Assembly (NCBI GenBank): GCA_910578755.1
Contig: CAJTSZ010000076.1
Coordinates: 1-7,236 of the forward strand
Direction: 5' to 3'
From: an uncultured Oscillospiraceae bacterium
Lineage (GTDB): Bacteria > Bacillota > Clostridia > Oscillospirales > Ruminococcaceae
DNA length: 7,236 nucleotides
The stretch's first letter is position 1. Each line of letters starts with the position of its first letter. Below are positions 4,605 to 7,236 of the stretch, piece after piece. The notes below the pieces were generated by a model. That model searched no databases, was not told the DNA's origin, and worked only from the letters and a program-made list of their open reading frames with translations. The position numbers and the translations under genes were made by a program.

Positions 4605-6545
4605 ATGAGTGGAAAAAAATTCTACATTACCACGCCAATTTACTATCCGTCCGATAAACTGCACATCGGCCACAGCTACTGCACTGTAGCAACCGACGTA
4701 ATTGCCCGGTATAAACGAATGCAGGGGTTTGACGTAATGTTCCTCACTGGTACAGACGAGCACGGCCAAAAAATTGAAAAGAAAGCAGCGGAAAAAGGCT
4801 GCACACCGCAGCAGTATGTGGATGATATTGTTGCAGGTATCCACGACCTTTGGAAGCTGATGAATATTTCCAACGACCGTTTTATCCGTACAACAGACGA
4901 TTATCACCAGGAATCGGTAAAAAAAATATTTAAAAAACTGTACGACCAGGGGGACATTTATAAATCCGCCTACAAGGGCAAATACTGCACCCCCTGTGAA
5001 TCCTTTTGGACAGAAAGCCAGCTGGTGGACGGCAAATGCCCGGACTGCGGCCGCCCTGTGGAGGACGCAGAGGAGGAGGCTTACTTTTTCCGCCTTTCCA
5101 AATACGCGGACAAACTGGTAAAATACTACGAAGAACACCCGGACTTTATGGAGCCCAAAACCCGCTTTAATGAAATGGTGAACAACTTTATTAAACCGGG
5201 CCTGGAGGATCTCTGCGTTTCCCGCACCTCCTTTACTTGGGGTGTGCCAGTGGAGTTTGACCCCAAGCATATTGTTTACGTTTGGGTGGATGCCCTTTCC
5301 AACTACATTACCGCCTTGGGCTATGACAACGAAAAATATAATGATTTTGAAAAATACTGGCCTGCCGATGTGCATATTGTAGGTAAGGAAATTATGCGCT
5401 TCCATGCCATTATTTGGCCAGCTATCCTTATGGCCCTGGGCCTGCCCCTGCCAACAAAGGTGTATGGCCACGGCTGGCTGCTGCTGGAAGGGGGAAAAAT
5501 GAGCAAATCCAAGGGCAATGTGGTGGACCCTGTTGTCCTCTGTGACCGTTACGGGGTGGATTCCCTGCGCTACTTCCTTATGCGGGATGTGCCCTTTGGT
5601 TCCGACGGCGTATTTTCCAACGAAGCATTAATTAGCCGCATCAACTCCGACCTGGCCAACGACTTGGGCAACCTGCTTTCCCGCAGCGTTTCCATGGTGG
5701 AAAAATACTTTGGCGGCGCCCTGCCTGCCGGCCGTGAAACCGAGGAAATGGATAATGAGCTGGTGGAGATGATTGGCTCCCTTCAGGAAAAATACCAGCA
5801 GCTTATGGAGAGCTACTCCTTCCACAACGCCCTGGCAGAAATTTTTAAACTGATTTCCCGTACCAATAAATATATTGACGAAACCGCCCCCTGGGTTTTG
5901 GGCAAGGACGAAAGCAAAAAGGACCGTTTAGCTGCTGTGCTGTACAACCTGCTGGAAAGCCTACGGGTGGCATCCGTGCTGCTTACCCCTTTTATCCCCG
6001 ATACTTGCAAAAAAATCCAGGAGCAAATTGGTGCCGCCCCCGAAGCAGTTACCTACGAAAGCGCCAGCCACTATGGTGTGCTGCCTGCTACTGTTGCGGT
6101 ACAAAAGGGTGAAGCACTGTTCCCGCGCATTGATATGAAAAAGGAACTGGAGGAGTTGGAAGCAGCCCAGGCGGCAGCCAAGGGCAGCCAGCTGCCAAAA
6201 TACGAAGGCGTTGCCTCCCTGATTGATATTGAAGAATTTGGCAAAATTGACCTGCGGGTGGCCCAAATTAAGGCCTGTGAGCCCATTAAAAAGGCCAAAA
6301 AGCTGCTGAAGCTCCAGCTGGACGACGGCTTTGAAGGCGGGCGCCAGGTGGTTTCCGGCATTGCCCCCTGGTACAAGCCGGAGGACTTAATTGGTAAAAA
6401 AGTGGTAGTTGTGGCCAACTTAAAGCCAGCCAAACTGTGCGGGGAGGAATCCCAGGGTATGGTCATTGCCGCCGACTGCGACGAAAATACCGTAAAGGTT
6501 TTGTTTGTGGATGAAAGTATTCCCAACGGCGCAAAATTAAGATAA
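4605..6545 (+). CDS. metG: Methionyl-tRNA synthetase
   Basis: A 646-residue class I aminoacyl-tRNA synthetase that charges tRNA-Met in the cytoplasm for initiation and elongation. The catalytic HIGH motif is exact (residues 20-23), and KMSKS is at 298-302. The connecting insertion has one four-cysteine zinc knuckle: C128-x2-C131 and C145-x2-C148. The helical anticodon-binding region follows (about 340-480, with NKYIDETAPW at 421-430). A lysine- and glutamate-rich linker (about 510-530) leads to a C-terminal EMAPII/tRNA-binding domain (about 541-646, including IDLRVAQI and SGIAPWY), which in other MetRS proteins promotes dimer formation and tRNA binding. Length and domains are those usual in Firmicutes and the gene looks intact. 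AAGGAGG (4588-4594) lies 10 nt before the ATG. Its neighbour tatD is the classic Firmicute partner. Regulation probably acts through the long leader. In Bacillus the gene is called metS. Confidence 0.98.
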   Translation: MSGKKFYITTPIYYPSDKLHIGHSYCTVATDVIARYKRMQGFDVMFLTGTDEHGQKIEKKAAEKGCTPQQYVDDIVAGIHDLWKLMNISNDRFIRTTDDYHQESVKKIFKKLYDQGDIYKSAYKGKYCTPCESFWTESQLVDGKCPDCGRPVEDAEEEAYFFRLSKYADKLVKYYEEHPDFMEPKTRFNEMVNNFIKPGLEDLCVSRTSFTWGVPVEFDPKHIVYVWVDALSNYITALGYDNEKYNDFEKYWPADVHIVGKEIMRFHAIIWPAILMALGLPLPTKVYGHGWLLLEGGKMSKSKGNVVDPVVLCDRYGVDSLRYFLMRDVPFGSDGVFSNEALISRINSDLANDLGNLLSRSVSMVEKYFGGALPAGRETEEMDNELVEMIGSLQEKYQQLMESYSFHNALAEIFKLISRTNKYIDETAPWVLGKDESKKDRLAAVLYNLLESLRVASVLLTPFIPDTCKKIQEQIGAAPEAVTYESASHYGVLPATVAVQKGEALFPRIDMKKELEELEAAQAAAKGSQLPKYEGVASLIDIEEFGKIDLRVAQIKACEPIKKAKKLLKLQLDDGFEGGRQVVSGIAPWYKPEDLIGKKVVVVANLKPAKLCGEESQGMVIAADCDENTVKVLFVDESIPNGAKLR

Positions 6546-6691
6546 ATGCGAAAGGCTGTCTCAGGCACCTTTGCAAAGGAAAACATTGCGTTCCGCCGGC
6601 AGCAGCTTATATGTTGTTGGCCAAAAGTGGTGTTCTTCTGGGCAAGGCTCCTGCCGCAGCCTTTTGTTGGTAGAAAGGCTGAAAAAAAGCA
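6546..6691 (+). other. Structured metG-tatD spacer
   Basis: AAAGGCTG occurs just after the metG stop (6551-6558) and again before tatD (6674-6681). Its exact complement CAGCCTTT lies at 6657-6664 and can pair with either copy. Pairing with the second copy gives an 8-bp hairpin with a 9-nt loop that buries AAAGG, the only ribosome-binding-like sequence before tatD. Next to the complement, CTGCCG (6651-6656) can pair with CGGCAG (6597-6602), which would extend the long-range fold. A 12-nt palindrome, CCTTTGCAAAGG, sits at 6568-6579. No clear promoter or terminator tail is seen, so metG and tatD are probably co-transcribed. Confidence 0.45.
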
Positions 6692-7236
6692 ATGGAATTA
6701 TACCTTAACCATATTTTCGATTCCCATGCCCATTATGACGACCCCCGCTTTAATGAGGACCGGGAAACCCTCCTTGCCGCCATGGCAGGCCATGGGGTGG
6801 AAAAAATTATGAACATCGGCAATACCACCCAGGCGAATCTGGCCGGCATTGCCCTGGCGGAGCAGTACCCCTTTATTCACTGTACCGTGGGCGTCCACCC
6901 GGACCAGGCGCCGGAAATGCAGCCCGGCTATTTGGATTTGCTGGCCCAGCAATCCCGCCACCCCAAGGTACACGCCATTGGGGAAATTGGGCTGGATTAT
7001 TTTTATGACGATGCCTCCCCCCGGGAAGTACAGCGCCGTGTTTTTGAGGAGCAGCTGGCCCTGGCCAAGGACTTGGCTTTGCCTGTGGTAATACACAATA
7101 GGGACGCCCACCAGGATACCCTGGAGCTTTTGAAAAAGTACCGCCCCAAAGGCATTATGCACTGCTTTTCCGGCTCGGCGGAGCTGGCCCAGGAGGTGGT
7201 AAGGCTGGGGATGTATGTGGGATTTACCGGGGTAAT
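6692..7236 (+). CDS. tatD: TatD family metal-dependent hydrolase (3' end missing)
   Basis: The frame stays open to the window end, giving the first 181 residues; family members are about 255 residues long. The TatD metal-binding pattern is visible: DSHAHYD (H12 and H14), GEIGLDY (E98), VIHNRDAH (H135) and MHCFSG (H157). The C-terminal aspartate motif lies beyond the window. These TIM-barrel hydrolases use divalent metals and have been described as 3'-5' exonucleases acting on DNA or RNA; the role in this operon position is not settled. The start is ATG at 6692, which gives the usual N-terminus just before the H-x-H motif. The ribosome binding site is weak: AAAGG (6674-6678), 13 nt away and inside a possible hairpin. 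Order metG-tatD matches Bacillus and many other Firmicutes, where rnmV and ksgA come next. Confidence 0.95.
   Translation, partial: MELYLNHIFDSHAHYDDPRFNEDRETLLAAMAGHGVEKIMNIGNTTQANLAGIALAEQYPFIHCTVGVHPDQAPEMQPGYLDLLAQQSRHPKVHAIGEIGLDYFYDDASPREVQRRVFEEQLALAKDLALPVVIHNRDAHQDTLELLKKYRPKGIMHCFSGSAELAQEVVRLGMYVGFTGV

Noticed and set aside
4343..4657. Open frame of about 104 codons overlapping the metG leader and start
   Set aside because: It runs through the leader hairpins, has no ribosome binding site, overlaps the metG start in another frame, and its translation has no protein-like features.
4542..5471. Long minus-strand frame of about 309 codons opposite metG
   Set aside because: It is a mirror of metG's codon bias. 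metG on the plus strand has all synthetase motifs, and the antisense product is rich in unlikely V/F/H/C runs.
1..7236. CRISPR array, tRNA or rRNA gene, insertion sequence or attachment site
   Set aside because: No regular spaced repeats, no cloverleaf with a CCA end, and no transposase or integrase sequence were seen on either strand.

Overview
The window looks like chromosomal DNA of a low- to mid-GC Firmicute, most likely a member of Clostridia. The signs are strong AGGAGG-type ribosome binding sites, a DUF4364-type regulator, a dCache-PAS-GGDEF diguanylate cyclase, a MetRS with a C-terminal tRNA-binding domain, and the metG-tatD gene order. There is no mobile element, CRISPR array, rRNA or tRNA gene. 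The species cannot be named from the sequence.

Left part (1-2040). A perfect palindromic terminator closes whatever lies upstream. A TTG-started Nudix hydrolase (96-632, +) follows. It converges on a DUF4364 winged-helix-type protein (777-1376, -), and one bidirectional terminator at 739-793 serves both and contains the DUF4364 stop codon. Further right is a 70-residue protein of unknown function (1600-1812, -), with its own terminator at 1531-1564 and a hairpin-rich upstream region.

Middle (2041-4160, +). A near-consensus sigma-A promoter (2045-2073) drives a membrane-bound diguanylate cyclase (2217-4160). It has two membrane helices flanking an extracytoplasmic sensor, then a PAS domain and a GGDEF domain with an intact inhibitory site. 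The gene looks visibly richer in A/T than metG.

Right part (4161-7236, +). A 444-nt non-coding stretch rich in inverted repeats precedes metG (4605-6545, methionyl-tRNA synthetase). It contains a T-box-like sequence, a long terminator-like stem, a dyad next to a perfect TATAAT, and several mutually exclusive helices. After a structured 146-nt gap comes tatD (6692 to the window end, truncated). In Bacillus this order continues to rnmV and ksgA, which would be expected just outside.

The coding genes are ordinary. The least explained parts are the metG leader and the metG-tatD spacer. In both places a duplicated short sequence competes for a single complement, as in RNA switches. I did not find a clear new multi-gene system.
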